Assembly: GCA_037127315.1 (NCBI GenBank) | Contig: JBBBDQ010000310.1 | Span: 1,249,001 to 1,313,000, forward strand | Length of the DNA: 64,000 nucleotides | Source: Ascarosepion bandense | Taxonomy: Eukaryota > Mollusca > Cephalopoda > Sepiida > Sepiidae | Reading direction: 5' to 3' | In this document: in pieces, positions 10,564 to 23,116 of the stretch | Position numbering within the stretch: position 1 is the stretch's first letter | Layout: each line of letters begins with the position of its first letter | The notes under the pieces: generated by a model | What the model was told of the DNA's origin: nothing | Databases searched by the model: none | What the model saw: the letters and a program-made list of their open reading frames with translations, nothing else | Position numbers and translations under genes: made by a program

Positions 10564-11770
10564 ATGATACCTACTATCATATCCAAACATTACAGTTTGC
10601 CTAAATCTCACAAAACAGATATCCCAATGTGCTCCATTATTTCAGGTATTGGCAACGTTCCCCACAAACTGGTGAAAGCCATTACAAAAATTTTAACCCC
10701 TCTTAGAACAAACAACGCATCACATATTAAAAATTCAGGTAACCTGGTGGAAAAAAACTAAGAGGAACAAATATAACAAACTCATAGTTAGTCTCAATAT
10801 AAAATCTCTTTGCACTAACATTCCTGTTAATTAAATGTTTAAGTCTTTAAGCTACTAACACAATCAAAAATAACCTCTTCCATCCAATTACTAAAATAAT
10901 AAAAATCTGCTCTCTCATAACCAATCAATACTATTTAATAATTTTTGTAAACAAAATTTTGGATTACCAATGAGGTTGTCTTAAGTAGAGTGATAGCATA
11001 TATTTTCTTAAAATTTCTTAAATTTGGTCCTTTCTCAAGTAGTTCTCATAGTTTTGATGTATTGAGGATGCTCTATTAATATATCCCATGTGAAACTGAT
11101 TTATCTGACTTTGTAGATAGGCTAAACAAAGTTGAACATACAATAGAATTTACTTATGAAATGGAAGCAAATAATACTTTCCTAGATATCATGTTACCAC
11201 ATTAACACTAGCCTAGAACTTTGTCCATTGCAAATCATCTAATAAAAAAGATCTCAGAAATTTCTATTCTCGCCATAAAAAAAACAAAATAAAATTCGAA
11301 ATAATCATCATATTCTACTTAAGAGCACACAGCATTTGCAGCCCTCAGTATTTACATGAAGAGGAGAAATACATTGAAAATACTTTTAAGCTTCCCCAAT
11401 ACTCTAATTATTTCATATTCAATGTGAACAAAAAGGATCATGACATATTTTAAAAACAGAAATGCGATTCTTTCTGACAAACCTAATAAATCAAAATATT
11501 CTACTAATTTTATGACAACTACAATTGTAAAAAATTTATCTAAACTCAACAGAAAATTTGTTACATGTTTTAAGACAATATGACAATACAAAGCAATAGT
11601 AAGCTAAAACTTATTGTTACCTGTAATAATTGCCACAAGAAATACATAGGAGAAACCTCAAGAATTTAAAAGATTATATGAACACAAAAGGGATTGTTTA
11701 CAAAACAACACACAAAAAATTAGTTTTTCATCATAATGAGACTGACTAAAATTTTAATTTAATAATTGCT
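10564..11770 (+). mobile_element. Penelope-like element remnant (RT and GIY-YIG)
   Basis: A + strand frame at 10564-10761 reads LPKSHKTDIPMCSIISGIGN and later HIKNSGNLVEK, which are the RT fingers signature of Penelope-like elements. Further decayed motifs follow in order: NFCKQNFGLPM near 10940-10980, a DFVDRLNKVEHTIEFTYEME segment near 11110-11165 with FLDI after it, and VTCNNCHKKYIGETSR near 11615-11665, the start of the GIY-YIG nuclease. Motif order matches a Penelope RT-EN protein. The segment that should contain the YxDD palm box has stops and shifts, and I cannot place it. Confidence 0.82.
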
Positions 11771-12110
11771 TCTCCAATTAAAGAGAAAATTAAGACAAAA
11801 ATGTTTAGTAAGTGCTTTAATTAATTGATCATCCACACTAAGTTTGCATCCAGATGCTTACATTTCACCCTTCTTGGCTACTCTTTTATCCTCACAATGT
11901 GAGATATTAATAACAAATGTGATAGAAACAAAGAAAAGGAATCTTTAAAAAAAAAGAAATTAATGACCTGCCTACTTTGGTCTTTATATATTGCAGAAGA
12001 AATTTTTCTTTTACCTAAACAAGCTTTTCAGAGTAATGAAGCCTTTTTGTTTTCAGAGGAGAAATTACAATAGCAGAGAAACATTCATTGATATTTCTCT
12101 TCTGTTTTCA
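11771..12110. other. Short spacer, possibly the tail of the Penelope-like element
   Basis: A few residues resembling the C-terminus of the element can be read near 11770-11900, but stops interrupt every frame. Nothing else is seen. Confidence 0.3.
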
Positions 12111-12114
12111 TAAA

Positions 12115-12505
12115 AGTACTTGTATCAAGCTCTTTCATTTCCTCATCTGACACATGTCTTGTTTCTTAATTATTATTACCCTTTTCTGATTCTGCAGAAG
12201 TACCTGCTTCAATCTCTTATATTTTCTCATCTGATACATGTCTTGGTTCTTTGTCATCAGTAAGAGATTTGCAGATTTGTATTCGACAATTAGAGCGTGG
12301 ATTTTTTCTTTTTGAAAAACATGTAGATTTTGTGATGCTGTGCAGTCTTCATTTAGAGAAAAAATAGTAAAATTTTGACCCCCCCCCCCCCCGCCTCTGT
12401 CTGCCATCTCCAATGAAGTTGGTTTCAAATTGTCTCTGATTTGCTTTTTATGATTTTTTAAATAATTACAACATATCTTTTCAAGCCATTCACAGTTAGT
12501 CACAA
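12115..12505 (-). pseudogene. Unidentified open frame with internal repeat and C-run
   Basis: A minus-strand frame at 12135-12503 encodes 122 residues. It has no recognised domain. It is interrupted by a homopolymer of 14 C at 12379-12392, read as poly-Gly, and its 3' part contains a duplicated segment of about 80 bp (QDMYQMRK and QDMCQMRK in translation). The upstream DNA to 12960 has scattered stops. It could be the tail of a transposon protein, but I cannot assign one. Confidence 0.25.
12379..12392 (+). repeat. Poly-C tract (14 C)
   Basis: This is an uninterrupted run of 14 C, unusual in this AT-rich sequence. Confidence 0.95.
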
Positions 12506-14039
12506 GGTCTGCTTGTGATGGTAAGATAGTCTGTATTTTATCCTCATTAAGTCCTGTTCTATAGGCAATAAACTGATCAACTGAAATCTATCCAACCTGT
12601 TTATCATGGAATAAGCCATGACGTTTCAACTGTTAGCTCAGTACAAATAGAACAATTCATATTTAACTGAAAAAAGAACCTACTGTACATAAAATTATTC
12701 TTTGTGAGCTAGTAAAAAAAATCCAAGTAGTTAGGAAAATGTCACCTTTCTCCTTGATAAATGGACCAGACAGATCAGTGCCAGAACTGGTCATAGGAGG
12801 GTTATTCAAAGTTCCCAGTTTGATCTGATTTCATCTTGATCACATTTATGACCTGGGTACCATAAATATTACCCCTACCAAGACAGTAGTCAAAGAGAAT
12901 TAAGGGACTAGATAAAAATGGAAAACTCTTTGATATAATTTTAAGATGTTTTAAGGAATTTTTGTACATTTAATCATTCTTATCAATTGTTTTAGGATAA
13001 AAAAACGTTTTTGTTCTTTTGATCCTTGAAATTTCTAAGACAATTTTAAAGTAAGAATTATGAAGTAGATAACAAACAATAATGAAAGCATTTCTTTCAA
13101 CTTCGTAAATATGTTTAGTTCCATAAATATTCTATACACTGTTGATTATCCTACTAGAGGCTATGTTTAAACAATTTAGTCTATATACACAACAAAATTT
13201 AGTGTACAGCACAGAGTGCAATATAATGTTTTAAAGACTTTGTAAAATCATTTTTATTATCACTTTCTTTGGAATTAAAAAAAATATTTTTGTTTCAGGA
13301 AAATAATTTATCATAATAAAATTAAAAAAAAACAAACGATTTGTTTCAACTACATATGTTTAGTGCCATCAACAAATATCCTATGCACTATTGATTATCA
13401 TGCCTGAAGTAATGTTCACCTCTTGTTAAAGACAATCTGTACAAAAAGCAGTATTTGCAAAATATATTTAAATTGTTTTTTTTTGTTTTTTTTTTTAATT
13501 AATAAAAACAATCTTATTGAATAGTTTAAGAAATAACTTAGCACAATATCAACATTTGAGAGGTCATTTAGGATGACTGTCTTTATAATCTTTCACTGAA
13601 ATCCGACATGTACATAGGAAAAAATACCCTCTAAACTTGGCGAGGTTATGTCTTCTAAAGTAGGCTTGAACCACTCACAAAATTCTTTGGTAAACTTGAG
13701 CAGGTATAGTAGATGTTAGGAAAAAAATATTATGAAAATTAAAGAGGATATTTTCTACAGACTACATAGGTGAAAATTTGTTGATTTTGGAGTCCTGTAT
13801 TTCGTTGAGTAAAATAAAATTTTCTATCAGGTATAAGGTTAAAATAGTTGGATTCTACAGACCTAATTGCCCTACATACAAAATTTTAGAAACATTGACT
13901 ATATGGAACTAATTTTTTTTTAATTATAAAAAACACTGATGTTCTACCATGCTACATGGCCTTAATTTAAAGACAAAATAGGAAAATTATAACCCACCCC
14001 CTCCTAAAATCATAGCAGTAAGGTGTAGCTAAAAATAAT
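12506..14039. other. AT-rich spacer
   Basis: Only short unassignable frames are present. The block 12500-12960 has slightly higher GC and may be transposon-derived. Nothing is recognisable from 12960 to 14039. Confidence 0.35.
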
Positions 14040-15450
14040 TGGCACCCTTTCCTAATTCATGGAGGGAAACATTAGTGCCAAATTTCAAGTAATTCAGTGT
14101 TGGTGGGTAAGTTAACATGGAATAGCCTGGAAGCAGTGATGCAATACTTATAGAGTTTGGAAAAAAATGGAGCCCGTGCAGGAGCACATTACTTTAGGAT
14201 GATGACACACTCCGTCACCTCCACTTGCCTTATAGGAATCAAGCTTAGAAATTATGTTCGATGCCAGAGACGGAGTTATACATATTACTCAGTTGAGCCC
14301 CTGTTCTAGGTTGAAAATTAGGTGTGGATAATCCAGACGAGTCAAGAGTTAGGTGAGAATTTTGCAAGCAAAGCACTCGACCTTGTCTGCTGTGGTGGTG
14401 AGGACTTTGAATTGTTTCAATAGAGGAGGGATTGAGGGTTTTCTGTGTTCAATATACTCTTGCAGAGCTGCCAGTAATCTTTGGAACCAAACTTGCTATA
14501 TGCTACTTCATTCCATCAGCAAACAACAGCTTAGCATCATTTAGCACACACTTAATTTCATTATGAGCAAAGATAAAAAGGCACCTATTCTGATCAGATG
14601 TCTCTCCAGTAAAGCTGGAAGAAGTGATTTCTGTGGATGATGGCAGCTGAACAAGCAGGAGATAACAAGGAGAGGAATGAGGTTTAAATTGGAATTTCAT
14701 AGATGGAATGAAAGCATTAATGCCTATTTTTACTCAGGAGGAGACTTCAGAAGTTCAGTCTTGAACATGGAAACTAATAACTTTGTTCCAAGAGACATTG
14801 CAGATCACATTTGCCAAGGGGACAGAGCTGTATAACATGGTAATAGCCAGAGATAGAAGTAAGGAAGATATCTAGAAGAGAAGCATGTCTATTGTGATTA
14901 CTGGGGAAATTCACCACTTTTGTGAGAGACTGAGTAATTGAGAAGTTTGAACTCCAGCAAGATCAATGACAGTTTTCCAGCCACTTGGCATGATGGGAAT
15001 TGAAGTCAACAAACACAAATATATTAGCAAATGTGTCAAAGGTAATGACCTGTCTGTATTGTCTGGAATACTATCTAGCATGCAGTAGTCAGGAGTGATA
15101 GAGAAGTATTAGATAGCTTACTGATTTTAGCAGAGAGATCTCCCTAGCCAGAGGGAAATGTTTGCTGGCATAAACACCCAGGCTATGCATGTGGCATTGG
15201 GGCCCTTCTTAAAAAGTGGAAGGTATCCAGGAATTAAGAAATTGGAGGAGCTGTAGAAAGAAATATAAAGGAGAAATGGGCCGCCCTCTTAAGGTAAGGC
15301 TGCAAGAAACTTGCAAGGCCATAACATGAGGGTAGATAGAAAAATCAGGCATAACTGACCACATATGAAGGGTGAAAAGGGATCACCTTCCTATGTGGGA
15401 TGAAGTTGAAAATTGATAGACTACCATTGGAAACTATGTAAATTTAAGGA
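14040..15450 (-). mobile_element. Jockey/CR1-type LINE fragment (endonuclease and start of RT)
   Basis: Minus-strand translation shows FVDFNSHHAKWL at about 14978-15012, the GDFNAHH-type endonuclease box, with TFDTFANIFV just before it. Segments like SLTKVVNFPS and SLLDIFLTS follow near 14880-14940, then CPLGKCD (the SDH region position). Near 14160-14260 a KLDSYKASGGDGV segment matches the RT start (LxxxKAxGxDG). All frames are broken by stops and shifts. The RT palm is missing, so the 3' half of the element was lost or lies elsewhere. Confidence 0.72.
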
Positions 15451-16210
15451 ATCAGCACATATGCTAGGCCACAAAAATCTAAGCTGGCCAAGCAGAGAAA
15501 TGAATACAATAAGTTAAAAGAGAGATAACTACATGGCATCCAGAAGTGACATCACATATAATGAGAATGATATACCCCAGTGATTAAAAGAAATGGTTTG
15601 GTTCAAAATTCCTAGAACCTGAAGAAGGCCAGGCATACAACAGCCGAAATGTAAACATGGTAAAAATCAGAACAGTGTAAATAATGTAAATATTACCTCA
15701 TCTCAGAAGTATAGACAAATATTCAGAGGGAATTGTAGGGTTGAGGTTATTTTTTTCAGAAAGCTAGGATGTCGGAACCTTTTATAGAGAAACAATTCCA
15801 CACTACAAAAGTCGGTATGAATAACATGGATTATAGTGAAAGAGATATTGAGAGGTTTTTCTTTTGTCTGATTTAGTTATATCTTTGATTGTGTGTTGTC
15901 ATGACTTAGTTATTTTGGAAAGGATAAACCTAGAGTAGCAGTTGGTCATCAATTGCAATATGTGTGGAAAGGGAACTGCAGCATTGGTCTTGGGGTTGTT
16001 CACTGGAGGCACTTGGAGAGACACCAGTCTATGTGCAACATGGTACTATAAGAGCCCTGATATTATTCAACTGTTGATTAGAGCAGCCTCTTAAGACAAT
16101 ACGTAAGTGTTCAAAAGTCTCAGCCAGAAAACTGCCAACCTGGTACTCTCAGTATGAAGAGACATTGCTGCACACATCACAAAAAAAAACTCATAGCACT
16201 ACTATTAAGA
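15451..16210. other. Spacer with one dispersed-repeat motif
   Basis: The stretch has mixed composition. At 15602-15641 it carries cctgaagaaggccaggcata followed by caacagccgaaatgta, a motif seen again at 44066. Nothing else is assigned. Confidence 0.35.
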
Positions 16211-16310
16211 CCTACCGAGAAGAAAGAAACTGGTAACCCCTTCCTAAACAGGAAACGAGGGATGAGCCTCTCCTCTTGTTCAAGGGAAGCGGGCAGAGTA
16301 AGGACCATCT
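16211..16310 (+). repeat. Diverged copy of the 80-bp repeat at 32811
   Basis: The text cttcctaaacaggaaacgag followed by ggatgagcctctcctcttgttc matches atcctaaacagggaacaagg and gatgagcctcttaacctgttc of the 32811 repeat. It is a short dispersed repeat of unknown class. Confidence 0.55.
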
Positions 16311-16682
16311 TTACTAGGCTATCCTTGATGTGCCACTGCTTATCTGCTCAGAAATATCCATCCATTAATAGCAATGCATTCTTTACTAGCTCTTCAACAA
16401 AAAGTTAGGATATTTTCACCTTCTAGTTGAAATTTGATACTGTTCTTCAATCTTTCCCAAGATACTAAATTTTTCAGTTACTTCAGTGGTAAGGATGATC
16501 TATACAAAAGCTTTCAAGTTACACTCTTGACACACTTTCACTAATCAACTTTGTCACTAGCCCAAACTATAGTGATGACAAAGGACACTCTATGAGACCC
16601 CAACCTTCAGAAGCTGCCATTGTAAAAGTGAATGAAAATTTGAGCTAATGATTTCATTAGGTAAAAATTGATAGAAATCTAA

Positions 16683-17130
16683 ATAGTGTGCCTTTAGAAT
16701 ATAGGTGGTCATGACTCTCCACAACATACTATCCTTTAGGGTTCTTAGCAGTGTTCCTCCCTTTGCCAAGCATCCTTCCCCTGTTCTACCATCCATTCAT
16801 ACAAGTAGGTGATTTGCTGCCTTCTGTCTCTCCTTGACCTCAATATGCCCATGAGGGTAAAGTTTTGCAAGCAATCTTTCCTCATTATACCCAAGAAATT
16901 TCAGCTCATTTCTGATTTTAACTGTCCTTTTTGTTCTCCTTTTCTTTAGTACTTTGTTGCTTACTTGTTCATGAAATTTTCAGTATCCTTCCATAGAATT
17001 ACATTTCTGTTGCCTCTTGTTTTCTCTTTATCTGTTGGGAGATTGTCTAACATTCATTGCTATACAGGAGTATGGATATCACATAGCAATTCAATGGTCT
17101 TTGTTTCTAATGAAGTTCATTCTTCATGAA
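16683..17130 (-). mobile_element. RTE-type LINE 3'-end fragment
   Basis: The + strand sequence from gtgcctttagaatataggtg through a ctcattatacccaagaaatttcag-like block to atcacatagcaattcaatgg aligns with 990-1470 of the first LINE, with heavy divergence. It is 5'-truncated and lies on the minus strand. Confidence 0.75.
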
Positions 17131-18180
17131 AAAAAAATTTTTTTTCTTTTAACTTTGAAATAGGAAATACATGTGGAATCCTCAGAATTAATATAAAAAG
17201 TATAATTTTCAATTATTTACTTTTTTTTTTTTTTATCTTTTCTGTTCAACTATATTGAGATAAGGGTCTTATAGTTATTCACTGTTTTTCTTTAAGTATT
17301 TCAAGAAGCAAAACTATAAAACTGGTTACTTTTAAAGTTATAATTTGTATCATTTAATGTTATCATTGCTTAACAAAAAAAAAAAATTACACATTTAATA
17401 AGAGCAAAATATTAGCCAGATTTATTAGCCTCCTCCTATTAAATCCAAGTTTGGCTCCCTGTGTATTCTGGCTTTTTCTAAAGTTGCTGTTGAAAGGGTA
17501 ATTTTATACCATGGATGAGATTAAGAATAATATGAAAGCACCTGATGGAGAGAGCTGGAGAGAATTGATGGATTCATGCTATTTCCAAGGAATTAGTGTA
17601 AAGTGAGCGTAACAGATTCTTTTTGAATTTGAATTAATGATTCGCTTTCTTCACCAGTAACTTTTTTTGGCACCTGCATATCACAAGTCATTAAGGGAAC
17701 AAAAGTTTTACATTTTAAGTAAGATAATTTATCTAAAAGTTACTGGTAAATACAATGAATCTAAGTGCAGCATTGTGGGTTGTATATGTGGTTACTGTTA
17801 ATATAAGCATTATTTTTAAGTTTGTGCAATAAGTAGAAAGATTGTATTCTTTGTGGATGACTTAAGTTCATGAAAAAACAATATTATTTAAGAACACATG
17901 GTGTTATATGTATGTTATTTCTCAGTTTGAGTTTTCAATTCTGAAAAAAGAATTCTGGAAGAATCCTTTTTCATATCTACCATAATACTTTTCTACATTC
18001 TTAAGAATACATTTACAATCTTGTCACATTCTTATCCCAAAACCTGAACTTTGTAAAATTGATAACATTATTACTGAGTAGCAGCAATAGAAAAACCGGG
18101 TTTAAGAAAACAGGAGATAACAAATGACATTAGTTTCACAAGAGAGGAGTGCTAGAAAAACTGTTAGCATAGAACTTAGT
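17131..18180. other. AT-rich spacer
   Basis: There are A/T homopolymers near 17140 and 17220 and no recognisable coding or repeat structure. Confidence 0.4.
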
Positions 18181-18189
18181 TACATCTAG

Positions 18190-18730
18190 CCATTTGAACT
18201 GTAAAATAATGTGACCTTGCCACCAATCTAGTACTGCACTTGAATTCATAAAGTCTAGACGCAGTAGAAGAAAGTTCGTCAGAACAATTACCATGAAATT
18301 ATATATAGAAATTACACTGGTAAGCTACATTATGGTGATGGGAAATTGACTGAAGTTCAGATGTCAGGTCAAGACCAATGTCATTGCTGATTCTCTGGAT
18401 TTTATCAAGGATCTCTGCATATATAACAGGGGCATTATACCATATGTGGCAGCAATATTCAAAGCCTGGATGAAGGGTAGACTTATAAACATTATAAAAG
18501 ATTTAGGTGAGAAAAATTGTTTAGCATGACACTGAACTTTCCTAGCACCAGATTTAATATAATCTTTTCCACTTCATGTCAGCAGAAGATATTAGGTGAA
18601 AAAGTTGCAATGAGTTACTCTCTTGGTGGTTAGCATCAGCCATGCTAATGGAAAGCAGAAAGTGTTTTCTCATCTGATTGATAGAAAACAGTTTTGTTTT
18701 GGAGGCATCAAAATTAGCAAGCTGCTCTTT
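18190..18730 (-). mobile_element. Jockey/CR1-type LINE fragment (C-terminal part)
   Basis: Minus-strand translation gives NFNASK-like and STLHPGFEYCCHIWYNAPV segments with ILDKIQRISNDIGLDL shortly after. They are the post-RT region of the same LINE type as at the right edge of the window, where the matching text is STILPCIEYCCHIWSGAPA. The copy ends near 18190 with a SHYFTVQMARC-like segment. Frames are broken. Confidence 0.75.
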
Positions 18731-19639
18731 GCCCCAGTTAATAATAGATTATTATTATTTTTTTTAAATTTTTATTTTTATTTTTATTTTTTTAGATCAG
18801 CTACCTTATTGAACTGATCAAACTTACTACTGCCCTGTCGACTAGGGTGTAGTATACACTGACTGCACCTTTGCAGAGGGAGTAAGATCCCCATTCACTC
18901 CAATGATGCCAACTGTTTGCCTTGGGTGGCCACTTTGAGGGCAGGATCCTGGTAGTTGAAGAATTCAGGCTTTAGGCAGAATACTTCTGAATTCTAACAC
19001 ACTACTTTGGCCCTTATTTGGATTAGATGGCTAGTCAGAGAGGCTTGATCTGATCAATTAGCTAGTCATATCAAGCTTTAGTACCATTTCACCCACCAAA
19101 ATCACAAAAAGAACAACAAAAAAAAAAAACAGATGCACCAACCCTTTCAAATTATTAGGTGGTGGCAAGAGTCTATCAAGTCATAACTAAACTGTATCAT
19201 CAAAAATTAAAACTTATTCTACTTCACTGGTATAGATGAATGAAAGAAATTATTGATGAGTGCATATAAATAATAAACTTGAGTAGAGCATTTTTGTATC
19301 CCTGAGATGGAATTCCCTGCAACTGTCTTCTATGACAGCGCTCCAAGGAGGGTGGTGAGCAAGGATGATGAAAGAAAAAAAAAAAAATATGGTAACAAAG
19401 AAAATGAAAAGACCTGTCTCTAAATCAAGTTCTGATAATGTATTAGAATCTCATGGTTACTTCCCACAATATATAGTAATGGAGTCATTTGCAGAAACTC
19501 CTGTCACAAAACTATCACCATTCATAACAAAAAAAAAAACAAAAACACAATATACTCTTAAATTACTCATATCTGTTTAAAAAGAGACATCAAACAACAC
19601 AATAATAATACAAGTAGGAAAAAACTCCAGCAGAAAAAA
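18731..19639. other. Spacer with T- and A-rich runs
   Basis: A T-rich stretch at 18749-18794 precedes a less AT-rich block (18795-19095) that ends in an A run near 19118. The block between a T run and an A run may be a retroposed repeat, but I cannot name it. Nothing is coding. Confidence 0.3.
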
Positions 19640-21680
19640 AAATCCTCAAATGGTCAACATTTTAATAACTTTAAAATCAAAATCTATCCACGCACACCAG
19701 TCTAAACATATCTCAAGGTGTAATCAAAAGTCTAGACCTGGCAGCTTGTTCCCTCTAAGAAATCAAAGTTCACCTAAAATACCAAAATGTAATAGATGTA
19801 ACCAGAATGACAATTAAAAGTAATGACCAAACCATAAACATCAATACATATGTATTAAAATTCAACACTCCCCAACCACCATCTGAAATGAAACTAGGTT
19901 CACAAAAGTGAACTTTACTTTGGCAGTGTCATAACTGCCAAATATTTAGCCATCATAAAGACATGTACTAGAATTCTGATATGTTCTAAATGCTGCAGTA
20001 TATATCAAGAAACAGTGCAAGGGTGCCAAAAAATGCATACATTATAATGAGAGAACCCCCTTATATACATCTCTGTAAAGATTGGAAAAAAGAAAAAGAA
20101 ATAATTGACATCAAATATATGAGAAATATAACTTTTTCTGAAGCCAGGAAAATTGCTGAAAACATCAGACAAAATATTACAATAAATTATGCAAATGCAA
20201 CTAGAACCTAACAACACGGTGGTGAGAAATATGATCTCTGTGAATTAACAGCATTAATACAAGAGCTTAAAGAAATTGAAATAATTAAAACTGATGTCAA
20301 CTGAAGAAAGCAGCAATGATTTACACTGCAACCCATACTAAAATCTGATATACCTAATTAAAAACATGGAAAATTCTAACTTGTTAAACAGAGAAATTAA
20401 AACCAAAAGAATCATCTCAATCTAGAGATTTCTCTCCTATAACCCAAAGAAGATCTTTAAACATAAAAAGCAGATACAAAAAGCAAGAAACAACCCAATA
20501 AAAAAAAAAGACTTTGTAAGGAAGGAATCACCTAAAAACAACCTAGAAAAAAATTGAAAAGTTAGTTTGATGTAATATTGTAATGCTATGTTCATGCCAA
20601 GTAATACAGCATACAACTGGGTTCTCCAACCTCAATATAAAGAATTATATAATTTAAAGGAAAATGCCTTAAACCTCTTGGCATCCGCATAGAAAACACT
20701 TAAAATAAACACTCCTAATACATGAATCTATTTAAAAAAAAACTCCTCCCTGGTTAATAAAACAACTCCCTGTATTACTAATTCTGATAAAATATTCCAA
20801 TACTGAAACTGATGTATGTCTTCATGAAAGAAATTCATAATATCTTACAAAAACACAAATTGTAAGCACATGTATACTGATATTCCCAAAATATAGATAG
20901 TTGGGTGTTCAGCTATACTCAGCAAAACAATACTTGACAAAAATCTCAATTTTTAGTGCAGAAGCTATGGCAATAGCCTTGGATATTATCACAGATAGTG
21001 AGTCAGACAGATTTATTATATTCTTGGACTCCCTATCTATACTTACATCATTGAAGTGTAAAAATCTGACCAATTCTCTAATAATCAAACTTTTATACTA
21101 AACCAATATACTTTATATATGGCAGCTAAAGAATCACTAAAAATGAAAATATCAAAACAAGTTCTCCATGCAGATTTTAAAACAGCTATTAATACAGATA
21201 TCTTTAATAAGTGGCAAGAGGTATGGGATAGTCACCCAAATAATAAATTGCACAAAATCAAACCTAACTTTGAATAAGATGCCATAATACCAGGCTCTTC
21301 CAAAGTGAGCAAGAATCAGAATTGTGTCATGCCAATATCACAAATAATTTCTTCTAAAAGATGAGGATCCACCTAAATGTATAGTATGCCTGGTGACATA
21401 CACAGTAAAACATTTTATGATGGACTGTCATATTTGTCTGTATCCATAAACACCTTTATAAGATGAATAGCCTTAAAGAACTTTTCAAAAACATTTCGGA
21501 TCTACTTGAGGAAAAGTAAATTATAAACCAAAATTTAACCCAGACAAATTCACCTATAGATGAACTATACAACTTGTTTGCAACTATAATTTACAAATTA
21601 TAAAATTTAAAACTTCCTCAGATATTTAATAAAAACCTGATTTTCAGCATTAAATTACCCAAGAGGGTTGATATGCTGGT
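19640..21680 (+). mobile_element. LINE remnant: ORF1-like gag plus RNase H, no EN/RT seen
   Basis: At 19830-20215 + strand frames read NTYVLKFNTPQPPSEMKLG, then a HNCQIFSHHKD zinc-knuckle-like segment and DWKKEKEIIDIKYMRNITFS with EARKIAENIR after it, the ORF1 (gag-like, nucleic-acid-binding) signature of Jockey/I-type elements. From 20750, PWLIKQLPVLLILIKYSNTE leads to an RNase H region at 20901-21101 (IFSAEAMAIALDII and FIIFLDSLSILTSLK). A post-RNase H region with WQEVWDSHPNNKLHKIKPNF is at about 21215-21275. The endonuclease and RT, normally about 2.5 kb, are absent from the roughly 540 bases between 20215 and 20750, so the element has a large internal deletion. Many stops are present. Confidence 0.75.
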
Positions 21681-22167
21681 AAAACAACAAAACCAAATCA
21701 GACTTGCTATTAAGACAAGAGTAGTTGTCATTGATGTAGATACCAAGTTGAGAACTGATCTCATCTGTCTTCTTCAGTGCTATAATTTGAATAGAAGACA
21801 ATTGATCTTTTCAGATAATTTTTTAATTTTATTTTTATCAACATGTACTTTCAAAGTTCACTATATTTTATCCCCTATAAATATAATACATTTAAAATGA
21901 TAAGCTAGAATGTTTCTAGTTTCCCTTAACATTCACAAGGTTATTAAAAAAATCCACATTTAGTTGATAGAGCATCAACCCTATATGGATTTTTTTTCCT
22001 TCTTGTGAAAACTCATCAGCTCATTATCTACCTAATGGTATGTTAAGTAAAATAAGAAAATGTCACTTATACAAATTTCATGAAATACATGTCAACTATG
22101 ACATTTTTATTACAAATATATAATTTTTTTTTTTTTAGCCTTCAAATACAATGAGCTGAAATCTAAT

Positions 22168-22205
<38 letters not shown>

Positions 22206-22389
22206 CTTCTAAACATATATTGTTAAATATAAGAGACAATGAATGTCTATTATGTTTAATCATGAGCCGTTCTAAACATCGTATTTTGGTTTTAATTTCA
22301 GATGAAAATAGACAAAAATTCTCCAACATTTTGATATTTTTTTTTATTATGTTGGTTATATATATATATATATATTTCAAAGTGAATTA
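21681..22389. other. AT-rich spacer with (TA)n runs
   Basis: It contains (TA)n at 22169-22191 followed by a T run, and (TA)n at 22357-22374. No gene is seen. Confidence 0.5.
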
Positions 22390-23116
22390 GACTGATTTGA
22401 TTTTTCTTTTGATCTAAGCTTATTTATAAATGAAACTTTGTGTGTGTATCCGTTACCTATAGACTCCGAAACAGCTGAACCGATTTTCTTGAAAATTTAT
22501 ACTGTTGTACTATAAGCGTCTGTGAGTGTTCTTAGCTAGGTTTTGTGTCGAGGTACCCTCACTAAATATCGATAATCGAAAAAATCGGGATATAGAAGGT
22601 GTGGTCCAATTTTAATCAAATTTGATACGCTTATAGACAAAGACATAAGAAACGATATTCAGAAGTTTCAAAGTTGCAGTTCTTACAATAGTGCAGAAGA
22701 TCGATTATATATATATATATATATATATATAAGGCAAGATGTTTGTGTGTGTCTGTTTATCTGCCTGTATGTCTGTATTTTTTCAGCCCTTTTATTTTAA
22801 TTTTTGCTTCGATTTGGCTCTAAGTAGGTATAATTGTAGTTCTTGGTCTCAGCCATGATACCATTTACTCAGAGGACTTATTTAGCCTTCAAAATTCAGT
22901 TTACGATGAAAAAAAACTTATTTGATATCAATACCAGGAAATCAAAATTTGACTTACATCCATTCCTTTTTCTTTCAGTCTATGGTTTCGCTTTAACTGG
23001 AAAAAACTATTGCTTTTTAGTCTTTCGTGCCAACGTCCAAAGAGTCTGAGCTCCAGGACCAGGGATTAGTTTTAAAGCTTTCATTACACCTGAGCAACGC
23101 CAGGCTAAACTGCTAG
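22390..23116 (+). mobile_element. Candidate non-autonomous Helitron
   Basis: The right end shows a hairpin-forming cctgagcaacgccagg (23089-23104) followed eight bases later by CTAG and T (23113-23117), which is the hairpin plus CTRR terminus of Helitrons. Internal text such as actccgaaacagctgaaccg at about 22463-22482 and a gtgtgtgtctgtttatctgc block belong to a repeat type I associate with such elements in invertebrates. There is no inverted repeat or target duplication, as expected for Helitrons. The left boundary is uncertain; 22390-22730 and 22733-23116 may be two separate copies, since (TA)n at 22704-22731 lies between them. No Rep/helicase coding was seen. Confidence 0.5.
22704..22731. 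repeat. (TA)n microsatellite
   Basis: This is an uninterrupted AT dinucleotide run inside the Helitron-like segment. Confidence 0.95.

Noticed and set aside
12135..12503. 122-residue minus frame as a genuine gene
   Set aside because: It depends on reading through 14 C as poly-Gly and has no recognised domain; listed only as an unidentified frame.
16590..16796. A 68-codon minus frame as a gene
   Set aside because: It overlaps the worn LINE 3'-end fragment starting at 16683.
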